Shown: positions 1 through 5,479 of the stretch, piece after piece | Numbering within the stretch: position 1 is the first letter of the stretch | Layout: every line of letters starts with the position of its first letter | From: Actinomycetota bacterium | Lineage (GTDB): Bacteria; Actinomycetota; Thermoleophilia; Gaiellales; Gaiellaceae | Assembly (NCBI GenBank): GCA_013817555.1 | Contig: JACDCN010000141.1 | Location: 1-5,960, forward strand | DNA length: 5,960 nucleotides | Direction: 5' to 3' | The notes under the pieces: generated by a model | Databases searched by the model: none | What the model was told of the DNA's origin: nothing | Seen by the model: the letters and a program-made list of their open reading frames with translations, nothing else | Program-made: the position numbers and the translations under genes

Positions 1-512
1 GGCTCGCCGACCACCTCGTTCGCTCGGGCGCCCGCCTCGTCGCCGCGGACGTGAATCGCGAGCGCGTCGAGCGCGCGATCGCCGAGCTCGGAGCGGAGGT
101 CGTCGCCCCCGAAGACGTCTACGACGTCGAGTGCGATGTCCTGGCGCCTTGTGCGCTCGGAGGCGTGCTCAACGACGACACGATTCCGCGCCTCCGCTGC
201 ACGGTTGTAGCGGGCGCGGCAAACAACCAGCTCCTCGACGAGCATCGGCACGGCGAGATGTTGCGAGACCGCGGGATCCTCTATGCCCCCGACTACGTGA
301 TCAACGCCGGCGGCGTCATCAACATCAGCTGCGAGCTACGTCCCGGCGGCTATGACCCGGAGCTCGCGCTGCAGCGGGTGAACTCGATACCGAAGACCCT
401 CGCGGAGTTATTCGCCCGCGCCCGGGAGCAAGGGATCACGACCCACGCCGCTGCGCAGGCCCTCGCGGAAGCCGCGCTCGCCGCCGGCCCTGCGGCTAGC
501 GGTCGATCTTGA
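1..512 (+). CDS. Leucine/valine-type amino-acid dehydrogenase, C-terminal part (5' end outside window)
   Basis: This is the C-terminal NAD-binding half of a Glu/Leu/Phe/Val dehydrogenase, most like leucine dehydrogenase. Those enzymes oxidatively deaminate branched-chain amino acids to 2-oxo acids with NAD+ in the cytoplasm. The frame is open from base 3 with no start needed, so the gene begins upstream; the stop is TGA at 510-512. Visible family motifs, in order, are the Rossmann strand ending in VAADVN (about bases 36-56), CDVLAPCALGGVLND, VVAGAANNQL, and YAPDYVINAGGVIN. These match my memory of Bacillus leucine dehydrogenase closely, including the spacing. The catalytic Lys domain lies outside the window, so leucine, valine and phenylalanine specificity cannot be separated. 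The C-terminus is about where the family ends. The gene converges with the minus-strand run, and its last 17 bases overlap the presumed end of the small membrane protein gene. Confidence 0.93.
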   Translation, partial: LADHLVRSGARLVAADVNRERVERAIAELGAEVVAPEDVYDVECDVLAPCALGGVLNDDTIPRLRCTVVAGAANNQLLDEHRHGEMLRDRGILYAPDYVINAGGVINISCELRPGGYDPELALQRVNSIPKTLAELFARAREQGITTHAAAQALAEAALAAGPAASGRS

Positions 513-674
513 TTTCGACCCGAATGGGAGAACCGGCCAGAAAACGACTGCCGCGACTGCGGTCAGCACCTTCGCGGTCGTCCCGAGGGCCTCGAAGTAG
601 TCGTAGATCGCCGCCACGACGGCGCCGACGAGGATCCACACGGTCGGGAGAAACAGCAACCTGATTGCGAGCAT
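408..674 (-). CDS. Small two-helix membrane protein, probably frameshifted near its 3' end
   Basis: The open frame encodes 88 residues, but only the first ~50 look real. Residues about 5-22 (LFLPTVWILVGAVVAAI) and 33-50 (TTAKVLTAVAAVVFWPVL) are two hydrophobic segments joined by a short loop with DYFEALG, so this is a small inner-membrane protein. I recall similar unnamed small proteins in actinobacteria, with a WP-L-L-G end followed by a short polar tail, but no function. After WPVL the frame turns into an R/G/S-rich tail that lies antisense to the dehydrogenase. The neighbouring frame instead gives IRVEIKIDR and a TAG stop at 496-498, a natural-looking tail that would make a ~59-residue protein. 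The ATG at 672-674 is well fixed: an in-frame TAG lies four codons upstream. It follows the Ldh_2 gene after 53 bp. No Shine-Dalgarno sequence is visible. Confidence 0.6.
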   Translation of the reverse strand: MLAIRLLFLPTVWILVGAVVAAIYDYFEALGTTAKVLTAVAAVVFWPVLPFGSKSRSTASRRAGGERGFREGLRSGVGRDPLLPGAGE

Positions 675-727
675 CGCCGCGAGCTAGTGCCCGCTGCGGC
701 GTGCTGCGAAACTCGCTGACCGCCGTC

Positions 728-1471
728 TCAGGCAGGCGGTTCGTCGCCGGGAAGCCGCATGCCGTCTGCGAGCGACCGGAAGGCCGGCGCGGGATCATGC
801 GCGGGCTTCGCGACGACGAGCACCGCCCCGTGCTCTTCACCCGCGAGAGCGCCGACGAGGAGCTCCAGCCCAGCCGCGAGCGCGAAGGCCTTGTGCGCCT
901 GCTCGCCGCCGAAGGGCACCAGCTCCTGGGGCTGCGCGCGACCCGCGAGCACATCTCCGTGCGTCACGGCGCCCATGGACACGTCCGCGACCAGCGGACG
1001 CCCGTCGCTCGAGGGAATCGCGATCGCGAGTGGGTTGGTTCCCGTGAGGGGCGGCCCTCCCTGCGGATGTGGAAGACGCCGTGGGGACGTCGCAGTAAGC
1101 ACCGCGACGAGTCCACCTTCCGCAAGCAGCCGGACCCAGTAGCCGAGGACGCCGCTCGGGAAGCAGCGCTCGGCGACGATGACACGGGCACGAGTCGGCG
1201 GACTGGTGATCGTCGCCCGCACGATCTCCTCGAGGACGAGATAGCCCAGGGCGCCGGCGCCGTCCCAGCGCTCGAAGCCTTCCTCGGCGACGACACGCAT
1301 GGGTCGAGCGCCGGCGTCGATCTCCAGCGTCTCCAGCCATGCGATCCTCGAGAAGCCGTGGCCTGCCTTCTCACGCCGCTCCGCATCCTCGAAGTGCGCG
1401 ACGAGCGCGGTGAGATCGTCGTCCTCGAACCCAAGTGCCTCGAGCCGGGTCCGGGCCTCCTCGCTCGTCAC
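728..1471 (-). CDS. Compact Ldh_2-family (malate/L-lactate dehydrogenase type) oxidoreductase
   Basis: This 247-residue protein belongs to the Ldh_2 family (YlbC/AllD/ComC/YiaK type), NAD(P)-dependent 2-hydroxyacid/2-oxoacid oxidoreductases of the cytoplasm. It shows the N-terminal GHG with SRI (residues 37-43; this His is the proposed catalytic base of the family), LTGTNPLAIAIPS (142-154), the VADVSMGAV strand (161-169; usually LDMATSAV), and the FGG..AHKAFALA helix (187-199; usually GGHKGYGLA). It is unusual. Family members are mostly 330-360 residues. The usual SNHFG motif is replaced by ERCFPSG (101-107), the segment between residues 177 and 187 is much shortened, and the C-terminal arm is missing. 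Both ends look natural, so this is a reduced or divergent member, not a broken gene. The start is GTG at 1469-1471, 8 bp after the mrp stop, suggesting co-transcription. Substrate unknown. Confidence 0.82.
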   Translation of the reverse strand: MTSEEARTRLEALGFEDDDLTALVAHFEDAERREKAGHGFSRIAWLETLEIDAGARPMRVVAEEGFERWDGAGALGYLVLEEIVRATITSPPTRARVIVAERCFPSGVLGYWVRLLAEGGLVAVLTATSPRRLPHPQGGPPLTGTNPLAIAIPSSDGRPLVADVSMGAVTHGDVLAGRAQPQELVPFGGEQAHKAFALAAGLELLVGALAGEEHGAVLVVAKPAHDPAPAFRSLADGMRLPGDEPPA

Positions 1472-1479
1472 GTAGAGAG

Positions 1480-2562
1480 CTAGAGAACGGTAAGCGGTTT
1501 GCGGATCGTCCCCGCCCGTGACGCCGCCACCGACTTCGCCAGCGCGAGAATCGCCTGCGCGGCCTCGGAGTCGGGCGCGACCTCGAGCACCGGCGTGCCA
1601 TCGTCGGCCGCCTCACGCAGCACGGGATCGAGCGGGATCCGCGCCAGAAGCGTCGTTCCGATCTCGTCCGCAAGTGCCTGCCCGCCCCCCGACCCGAAGA
1701 TCTCCTGGCCGGTGCCGACGAGGTAGGACATGTTCTCGACCGCTCCCACGATTCGCATCCCGGTCTTGATCGCCATCTGCGCAGCGCGCACGGCCACCTG
1801 CTGCGCGGCCGGTTGCGGGGTCGTCACGATGAGAGCCTCAGCTCGCGGCAGGAGCTGGCCAAGGGACATCGCAACGTCGCCGGTCCCCGGGGGCATGTCG
1901 ACGAGGAGCGTGTCGAGGTCGCCCCAGTGAACGTCCGAGAGGAACTGCTCAAGCGCCTTGTGCAGCATTGGCCCGCGCCACATGACGGGCGCGTTCTCCT
2001 CGAGGAAGAACCCGATCGACATCAGCTTGAGGTCTCCCCGGACCGGCGGCACCATCATCTCGTCCACGGCGATCGGCTTCTGATGCACGCCGAGCATGTG
2101 CGGGATGGAATGCCCGTAGACGTCCCCGTCGAGGATTCCGACCTCCTCGCCGAGAGTGGAGAGCGCGTACGCGAGGTTGGCGGTGAGCGTCGACTTGCCG
2201 ACGCCGCCCTTGCCCGACGCGACGGCGATCACGCGCGTCGCAGGCGAGAGCGAGATCGTCCTTTCGGTTCGCCCGCCCTGTAGGCGCGAGACGAGCGCGG
2301 CCTTCTCCTGCGGACTCATCACGTCGAAGCCGAGCCGCACCGAGGTCACGCCCTCGACCGCCCCGACCGCCTTGCCCACCTGCTCCTCGAACGAGTGCCG
2401 GAGCGGGCAGCCGGCGACGGTGAGCGCGATCGTCACCGAGACGCCGCCGTCGTCCTCGATCAAGACGTCGCGTACCATGTCGAGTTCGGTCACCGGCTTG
2501 CGGATCTCCGGGTCGATGACCTGCTCGAGCGCTTTCAGGATCGCGTCGCGGTCCGGTCTCAT
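1480..2562 (-). CDS. mrp: Mrp/NBP35-family P-loop ATPase (iron-sulfur cluster carrier type)
   Basis: This is a 360-residue Mrp/ApbC protein. Family members are dimeric cytoplasmic ATPases that carry or transfer Fe-S clusters to apoproteins. Residues ~1-80 form the MIP18 (DUF59) domain, with DPEIRKPVTELDMV and the conserved Cys52 in GCPLR. Residues ~108-345 are the MinD/ParA-like ATPase: deviant Walker A ASGKGGVGKST (115-125), LDGDVYGHSIPHMLG (144-158), MWRGPML (194-200), LLVDMPPGTGD (219-229), ENMSYLV (276-282) and IFGSGGG (288-294). The CxxC pair that normally sits between NMSY and IFG, which bridges the cluster in canonical Mrp, is absent (only GTGQE is there). As I recall, several actinobacterial Mrp proteins also lack it. 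I chose the ATG at 2560-2562 because the MIP18 domain starts there; the frame stays open to 2607, but that would overlap the phosphatase gene by 32 bp. It lies 13 bp after that gene. Confidence 0.95.
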   Translation of the reverse strand: MRPDRDAILKALEQVIDPEIRKPVTELDMVRDVLIEDDGGVSVTIALTVAGCPLRHSFEEQVGKAVGAVEGVTSVRLGFDVMSPQEKAALVSRLQGGRTERTISLSPATRVIAVASGKGGVGKSTLTANLAYALSTLGEEVGILDGDVYGHSIPHMLGVHQKPIAVDEMMVPPVRGDLKLMSIGFFLEENAPVMWRGPMLHKALEQFLSDVHWGDLDTLLVDMPPGTGDVAMSLGQLLPRAEALIVTTPQPAAQQVAVRAAQMAIKTGMRIVGAVENMSYLVGTGQEIFGSGGGQALADEIGTTLLARIPLDPVLREAADDGTPVLEVAPDSEAAQAILALAKSVAASRAGTIRKPLTVL

Positions 2563-2568
2563 GAGGCG

Positions 2569-2574
2569 AGCGTA
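2569..2574 (-). promoter_or_regulatory. Candidate internal -10 box before mrp
   Basis: TACGCT on the minus strand lies in the 13-bp gap between the phosphatase stop and the mrp ATG, ending 6 bases before it. The surrounding 12 bases (GGTACGCTCGCC) are identical to those before the DUF1015 ATG. This suggests mrp may also be transcribed from its own leaderless promoter, inside what looks like an operon. Confidence 0.35.
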
Positions 2575-2575
2575 C

Positions 2576-3373
2576 CTAGCGAAGTGCTTCGGCGAGAGCG
2601 GCCACAAGCTCGGGCGACGCAGCCGCCGCTACCCGCGAGCGTGTGACGAGATCGAGTGGCGCAGAGTCGAACGGCGGATCGTCGAAGAGCTCGATCGCGA
2701 TCCCGAGCTCGCGCAGCAGCAGCTGGGCGGCCGCGATGTCCACGGAGCGGACCTCCTTGAGACAGCAGGCCGCATCCACGCGTCCACCTGCGAGATGGCA
2801 AAGCGAGAGCGCGAGCGAGCCCATGACGCGCACGCGGTCGGCGATCCCGATCATGCCCGGGATGCGCTGCGTGACCGACTTCGTCGTCGTGCCCTCGAAG
2901 GCGACGATCTCGATGGGGTCTTTCGGCCCCACGGCTCCCAGCGGCGCTCCGCCGAGAAACGCCCCTTGGTCGCGCCCTGCCGTCCACTCCTCGCCGGTGC
3001 CGAAGTCGTAGACGTATCCGAAGAAGACGTCACCCATCGTCGGGCCGTCGGCGACCGCTAGCGAGAACGAGAAGAACGGAATCCCGCGCTTTGCGTTGAC
3101 CGACCCGTCGATCGGGTCGACGACCACGTGTCGCCGGCCGCCTGCGCCGAACATCCTCTCGCCGAGCTCTTCGGAGACGAGGACGAAGTCCTCCCCGAGC
3201 TCCGAGAGACGCGCGACGACGGCATCCTCGGCGGCCTGGTCGATCGCGGTCGTGTCGTCCCCGCCCTGGCCGAGCTGGAGCACCGGCTCCCGCTCGACAC
3301 GGGTGGGCAGACGCTCGAGCGCCTCGTGGATGTCGGCGACACAGAGCCGGCAGGTGGCAAGCCAGTCCGTCAC
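2576..3373 (-). CDS. Inositol-monophosphatase-family phosphatase (IMPase/FBPase type)
   Basis: This 265-residue protein belongs to the Mg-dependent, Li-sensitive phosphatase superfamily (inositol monophosphatase, archaeal-type fructose-1,6-bisphosphatase, CysQ). It carries GDDTTAIDQAAED (38-50), the metal-binding acidic pair SEE (67-69), the signature DPIDGS (86-91, with Ser in place of the usual Thr), and the C-terminal VDIAAAQLL (211-219), whose Asp212 corresponds to the metal ligand of the WDxAAG motif; the Trp is replaced by Val. All metal-binding acids appear present, so it should be active. The substrate cannot be told from the sequence: inositol phosphate, fructose bisphosphate, 3'-phosphoadenosine phosphate and other sugar phosphates are all possible. 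The GTG start (3371-3373) overlaps the TGA of the DUF1015 gene as GTGA, a classic translational coupling. No Shine-Dalgarno sequence precedes it. The mrp gene follows 13 bp later. Confidence 0.92.
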   Translation of the reverse strand: MTDWLATCRLCVADIHEALERLPTRVEREPVLQLGQGGDDTTAIDQAAEDAVVARLSELGEDFVLVSEELGERMFGAGGRRHVVVDPIDGSVNAKRGIPFFSFSLAVADGPTMGDVFFGYVYDFGTGEEWTAGRDQGAFLGGAPLGAVGPKDPIEIVAFEGTTTKSVTQRIPGMIGIADRVRVMGSLALSLCHLAGGRVDAACCLKEVRSVDIAAAQLLLRELGIAIELFDDPPFDSAPLDLVTRSRVAAAASPELVAALAEALR

Positions 3374-4449
3374 AGCTCGACCGGATGGAAGAGGAGCCCG
3401 GATAGTGGCTTGGGAAAGAAGTACGTGCTCTTGGGGGGCATGCGCTCTCCGCGCCGTGCAACTGCGAACACGTCCTCGACCCGAGTCGGGCGCAGCAGAA
3501 ACGCCGCGTCCGCCTCCGCGCGATCCACGAACGCAGCAGCCTCGGAGGTCGCCTGCGTGTATCCGATCCCGTCCAGACCGAAGCGGTCGACGAGCTCGAC
3601 GTCGAGCTCCCCCTCCTCCCCGCGCAGGAGCGCGATTCGCCCACGCCGATACGCAACGACCGCCGACCGCGTTCGAGGCTCGTCCGCGAGTAGAGCGAGC
3701 GCCTCGTCCACACTCCCAACGGTCGCACCGTCCTCGAGCTCGGCGAGCTCGGGACGACCGGCAAAGGTGCGGTGGGTCGGGAAAACATGGAGCCCCGGAT
3801 CGGAGGTCGCGACGAGCAGCGCCATAATCCGTGCGTTCGCGCCGATCTCCTTCCCGAGCTCGAGCGCACTCTCGTAGCGGTGGTGACCGTCCGCGATGAG
3901 AAGGCTCTTATCTCCGAGCGGGGTCGAATCGAAGTCCGCGAGCCGCCAAAGCCGCGAGCCGTTTGCCTCGAGATCGGGTTCGCGTCCCGGGAGCTCGACA
4001 TCAAGCTGCGCGTCGACGAGCAGGAAGATCGGCTCCGGCTGGACTCGGGTCGCACGGAGCAGGCGGAGCCGCTCCTCGCGGATGCGCGGATGCGTCCGCT
4101 CGTGCGGCAAGACGTCTCCGGTTTCGTACGGCTCGGCCGCGAGCGAAACGATGATCCCGCGGCGCTCCCGCCCGACCCCGTCGGGGCCGACATATTCCTC
4201 GGTGAGCAGCCACGCGGCAGGCTCGTCCTCGCGCTCGAGGACTCCCGACGAAAGCCAGTCGTCGTAGAGACCAGCGGCCTGCTCCGCCGACTCGGGCAGC
4301 GTCAGGTGGACCACGTTGTACGGGCTGCGCGAGAAGAGCTGCTCGCGCTCCTCGCGACCGACGGCGTCGTAGGGAGGGGCGACGAGATCGGCGAGCGATC
4401 CGGCCGTACGGGAGTATCGAACGGCGCGAAACGGCTGCAGGTCGACCAT
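3370..4449 (-). CDS. DUF1015 family protein
   Basis: This 359-residue protein is a full-length DUF1015 member (PF06245); the family usually runs about 370-420 residues. Recognisable blocks are LQPFRAVRY (4-12), DLVAPPYDAV (21-30), NVVHLTLPE (45-53), HERTHPRIREERLRLLRAT (116-134), IADGHHRYESAL (185-196), HVFPTHR (221-227) and the C-terminal MPPKSTYFFPKPLSGL (337-352). No signal peptide or membrane segment is seen, so it is cytoplasmic. The biochemical role is not established as far as I know. The DGHHR block resembles that of ParB/SerK-like proteins, and I recall DUF1015 genes beside serA/serC in clostridia, so a link to serine phosphorylation is possible but only inferred. I chose the ATG at 4447-4449; a TTG at 4471-4473 would add eight unconserved residues. 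It is the first gene of the minus-strand run and is coupled to the phosphatase gene by a GTGA overlap. Confidence 0.9.
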   Translation of the reverse strand: MVDLQPFRAVRYSRTAGSLADLVAPPYDAVGREEREQLFSRSPYNVVHLTLPESAEQAAGLYDDWLSSGVLEREDEPAAWLLTEEYVGPDGVGRERRGIIVSLAAEPYETGDVLPHERTHPRIREERLRLLRATRVQPEPIFLLVDAQLDVELPGREPDLEANGSRLWRLADFDSTPLGDKSLLIADGHHRYESALELGKEIGANARIMALLVATSDPGLHVFPTHRTFAGRPELAELEDGATVGSVDEALALLADEPRTRSAVVAYRRGRIALLRGEEGELDVELVDRFGLDGIGYTQATSEAAAFVDRAEADAAFLLRPTRVEDVFAVARRGERMPPKSTYFFPKPLSGLLFHPVEL

Positions 4450-4456
4450 CGCGGCG

Positions 4457-4462
4457 AGCGTA
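4457..4462 (-). promoter_or_regulatory. Candidate -10 box of the DUF1015 operon
   Basis: Read on the minus strand, TACGCT fits the TAnnnT pattern and ends 7 bases before the ATG at 4449. Transcription starting 6-8 bases after it would begin at or beside the ATG, giving a leaderless or nearly leaderless mRNA. The same GGTACGCTCGCC string precedes mrp. No strong TTGACA-like -35 is seen; TTGAGC (4478-4483, minus) at 15-base spacing is a weak candidate. Confidence 0.45.
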
Positions 4463-4473
4463 CCAACGCCCAA

Positions 4474-4496
4474 AGATGCTCAATCGGGAATTCACG
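4474..4496 (-). repeat. 23-bp box, copy 1 (arm of inverted repeat)
   Basis: This arm matches the reverse complement of 4552-4574 at 20 of 23 positions, with a perfect 10-bp core ATCGGGAATT at 4483-4492 and a perfect AGATGC end. Read toward the DUF1015 gene, it ends 24 bases before that gene's ATG and 11 bases before its TAnnnT box. It could be an operator or an activator site. Confidence 0.65.
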
Positions 4497-4551
4497 GCGG
4501 GCCGGATGACGGTCACGACACTGCGCCGGATCGTGATCGCCCCCGGCTGCG

Positions 4552-4574
4552 CGTCAATTCCCGATCGTGCATCT
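4552..4574 (+). repeat. 23-bp box, copy 2 (arm of inverted repeat)
   Basis: This is the partner of 4474-4496, with core AATTCCCGAT at 4556-4565 followed by GCATCT at 4569-4574. It ends 21 bases before the GTG of the YhaM-like gene and 7 bases before its TAGACT hexamer, so it covers the -35 region. Both genes see the box in the same orientation relative to themselves. Confidence 0.65.
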
Positions 4575-4581
4575 CCAGCCC

Positions 4582-4587
4582 TAGACT
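4582..4587 (+). promoter_or_regulatory. Candidate -10 box of the YhaM-like gene
   Basis: TAGACT fits the actinobacterial TAnnnT -10 pattern and ends 8 bases before the GTG at 4596. The predicted transcription start (about 4594-4596) coincides with the start codon, and there is no Shine-Dalgarno sequence, so a leaderless transcript is likely. The -35 position falls inside the 23-bp box (4552-4574) and does not resemble TTGACA. Confidence 0.5.
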
Positions 4588-4595
4588 CCTGAGCC

Positions 4596-5438
4596 GTGAC
4601 CACGATCGCCGAGCTCGCCGAGGACAGGACCGTGGAGGGCGTGTTCGCGGTCACGAAGAAGGAGCGGCGCCGGACACGCGCGGGCGCGTCCTACCTGGCA
4701 CTCGAGCTCTCCGATGCGAGCGGCCGCATCGACGCACGAGTGTGGAGCGACGTCGACCTTCTCGACCAGCGTTTTGGTGAAGGCGACGCGGTGCGAGTTC
4801 TGGGACGGGTCGAGCGCTTCGGTGGACGGCTGCAGGTGCAGGTCCGTGCGGTCGAGTCGGCGGAGGACGCCGATCCGGCCAAGCTAACGCCCACGCTCCG
4901 TCGCGACGCCGACGAGCTCGACGGCTTCTTCGAGTTCCTGGCAGCCGAGATCACACATCCGGGGCTGGCCACCGTCGTGGACTCGTTCGTGCGAGACGCG
5001 GAGATTCGCTCCGCTTTGAGAGAGCTCCCCGCAGCTGGCGCCGACGGGCACCACGGCTACGCGGGCGGTCTGCTCGAGCACACGGTCGGCGTTGCCACGC
5101 TCTGCCGCGAGACCGCGCAGCTCCACCCGCGCCTCCGCGCCGATCTTCTCCTCGGCGCAGCGCTCCTGCATGATCTCGGTCGCGTTCGCGAGCTGGGCCG
5201 CGGCCCAGCGTTTCGCCAAACCGAGGAAGGACGCCTGTTGGGGCATGTCCACCTAGGACTACGGCTGATCGAAGAGCGCGCCCGCGATCTCGACCCCGCC
5301 GTTCTCGCCGAGCTCCTGCACGCCATCGCCGCGCACCACGACCGGCCCGCCGCGCGCACGGCCGAGGCGGGAGTGCTGTACCACGCGAACCAGCTCGACG
5401 CGCAGGCCGCGACGCGCCCTGTCGGCAACGGAGACTGA
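4596..5438 (+). CDS. YhaM-like 3'-5' exoribonuclease (OB-fold plus HD domain)
   Basis: This 280-residue protein combines an N-terminal OB-fold nucleic-acid-binding domain (about residues 10-90) with a C-terminal HD metal-dependent phosphohydrolase domain (about 115-272). That is the architecture of YhaM/CbfA 3'-5' exoribonucleases, which trim RNA and single-stranded DNA in the cytoplasm. HD-domain motifs are GHHGYAGGLLEHT (151-163), the HD pair in ALLHDLGR (189-196), GHVHLG (216-221), LLHAIAAHHDRP (240-251) and the late Asp in LYHANQLDA (261-269). All expected metal ligands seem present. It is somewhat shorter than the ~314-residue Bacillus YhaM, mainly at the C-terminus. The start is the GTG at 4596, chosen because the OB domain begins right after it and a TAGACT hexamer lies 8 bases upstream. 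It is transcribed divergently from the DUF1015 operon. General HD nucleotidase activity is the alternative. Confidence 0.88.
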   Translation: MTTIAELAEDRTVEGVFAVTKKERRRTRAGASYLALELSDASGRIDARVWSDVDLLDQRFGEGDAVRVLGRVERFGGRLQVQVRAVESAEDADPAKLTPTLRRDADELDGFFEFLAAEITHPGLATVVDSFVRDAEIRSALRELPAAGADGHHGYAGGLLEHTVGVATLCRETAQLHPRLRADLLLGAALLHDLGRVRELGRGPAFRQTEEGRLLGHVHLGLRLIEERARDLDPAVLAELLHAIAAHHDRPAARTAEAGVLYHANQLDAQAATRPVGNGD

Positions 5439-5449
5439 TGTTTGCGCAA

Positions 5450-5479
5450 GACCGAAATCCGCTAGCGCGGATTCCGGTC
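5450..5479 (+). other. Strong stem-loop after the YhaM-like gene
   Basis: Bases 5450-5462 pair with 5467-5479 in 12 of 13 positions (one A-C mismatch, 5455/5474) around the four-base loop TAGC. It begins 12 bases after the YhaM-like stop. No T-run follows on either strand, so it is not a classic intrinsic terminator. It may stabilise or end the upstream mRNA, or be part of a leader for the EamA gene. Confidence 0.55.

Larger units (their letters stand above)
4450..4595. promoter_or_regulatory. Divergent intergenic promoter region
   Basis: These 146 bases separate the DUF1015 start (minus) from the YhaM-like start (plus) and must hold the promoters of both. Two copies of a 23-bp box lie in it as an inverted repeat, one close to each gene, each followed by a TAnnnT hexamer just before the start codon. 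The middle (4498-4550) contains two GCCGGAT direct repeats (4501-4507 partly, as GCCGGATG, and 4525-4532 as GCCGGATC) but no open frame I would support. Confidence 0.7.

Noticed and set aside
665..1483. Plus-strand open frame of 272 codons antisense to the Ldh_2 gene
   Set aside because: Composition (Arg/Asp/Glu/Gly-rich, no motifs) is that of a reverse-strand shadow; the minus frame has clear Ldh_2 motifs.
2563..2607. Upstream ATG at 2607 as the mrp start (15 more residues)
   Set aside because: It would overlap the phosphatase gene by 32 bases and add residues outside the MIP18 domain; the ATG at 2562 sits right at the domain start with a TAnnnT box before it.
2156..3061. Plus-strand open frame of about 301 codons across mrp and the phosphatase gene
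   Set aside because: Crosses two real genes and the gap between them, with no recognisable domain.
3030..4193. Long minus-strand open frame (about 387 codons) overlapping the DUF1015 and phosphatase genes
   Set aside because: Its product is Arg/Ser-rich low-complexity sequence with no domain, and it lies in another frame of two well-supported genes; typical shadow frame in GC-rich DNA.
4450..4473. TTG at 4473 as the DUF1015 start
   Set aside because: It adds eight unconserved residues and would place the candidate -10 box inside the gene; the ATG at 4449 matches the family N-terminus.
3772..4509. Plus-strand open frame of 245 codons antisense to DUF1015
   Set aside because: Charged low-complexity shadow of the DUF1015 codons; the minus frame carries conserved family blocks.
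5450..5479. Classic rho-independent terminator
   Set aside because: The stem is strong, but no T-run follows on either strand, so I list it only as a stem-loop.
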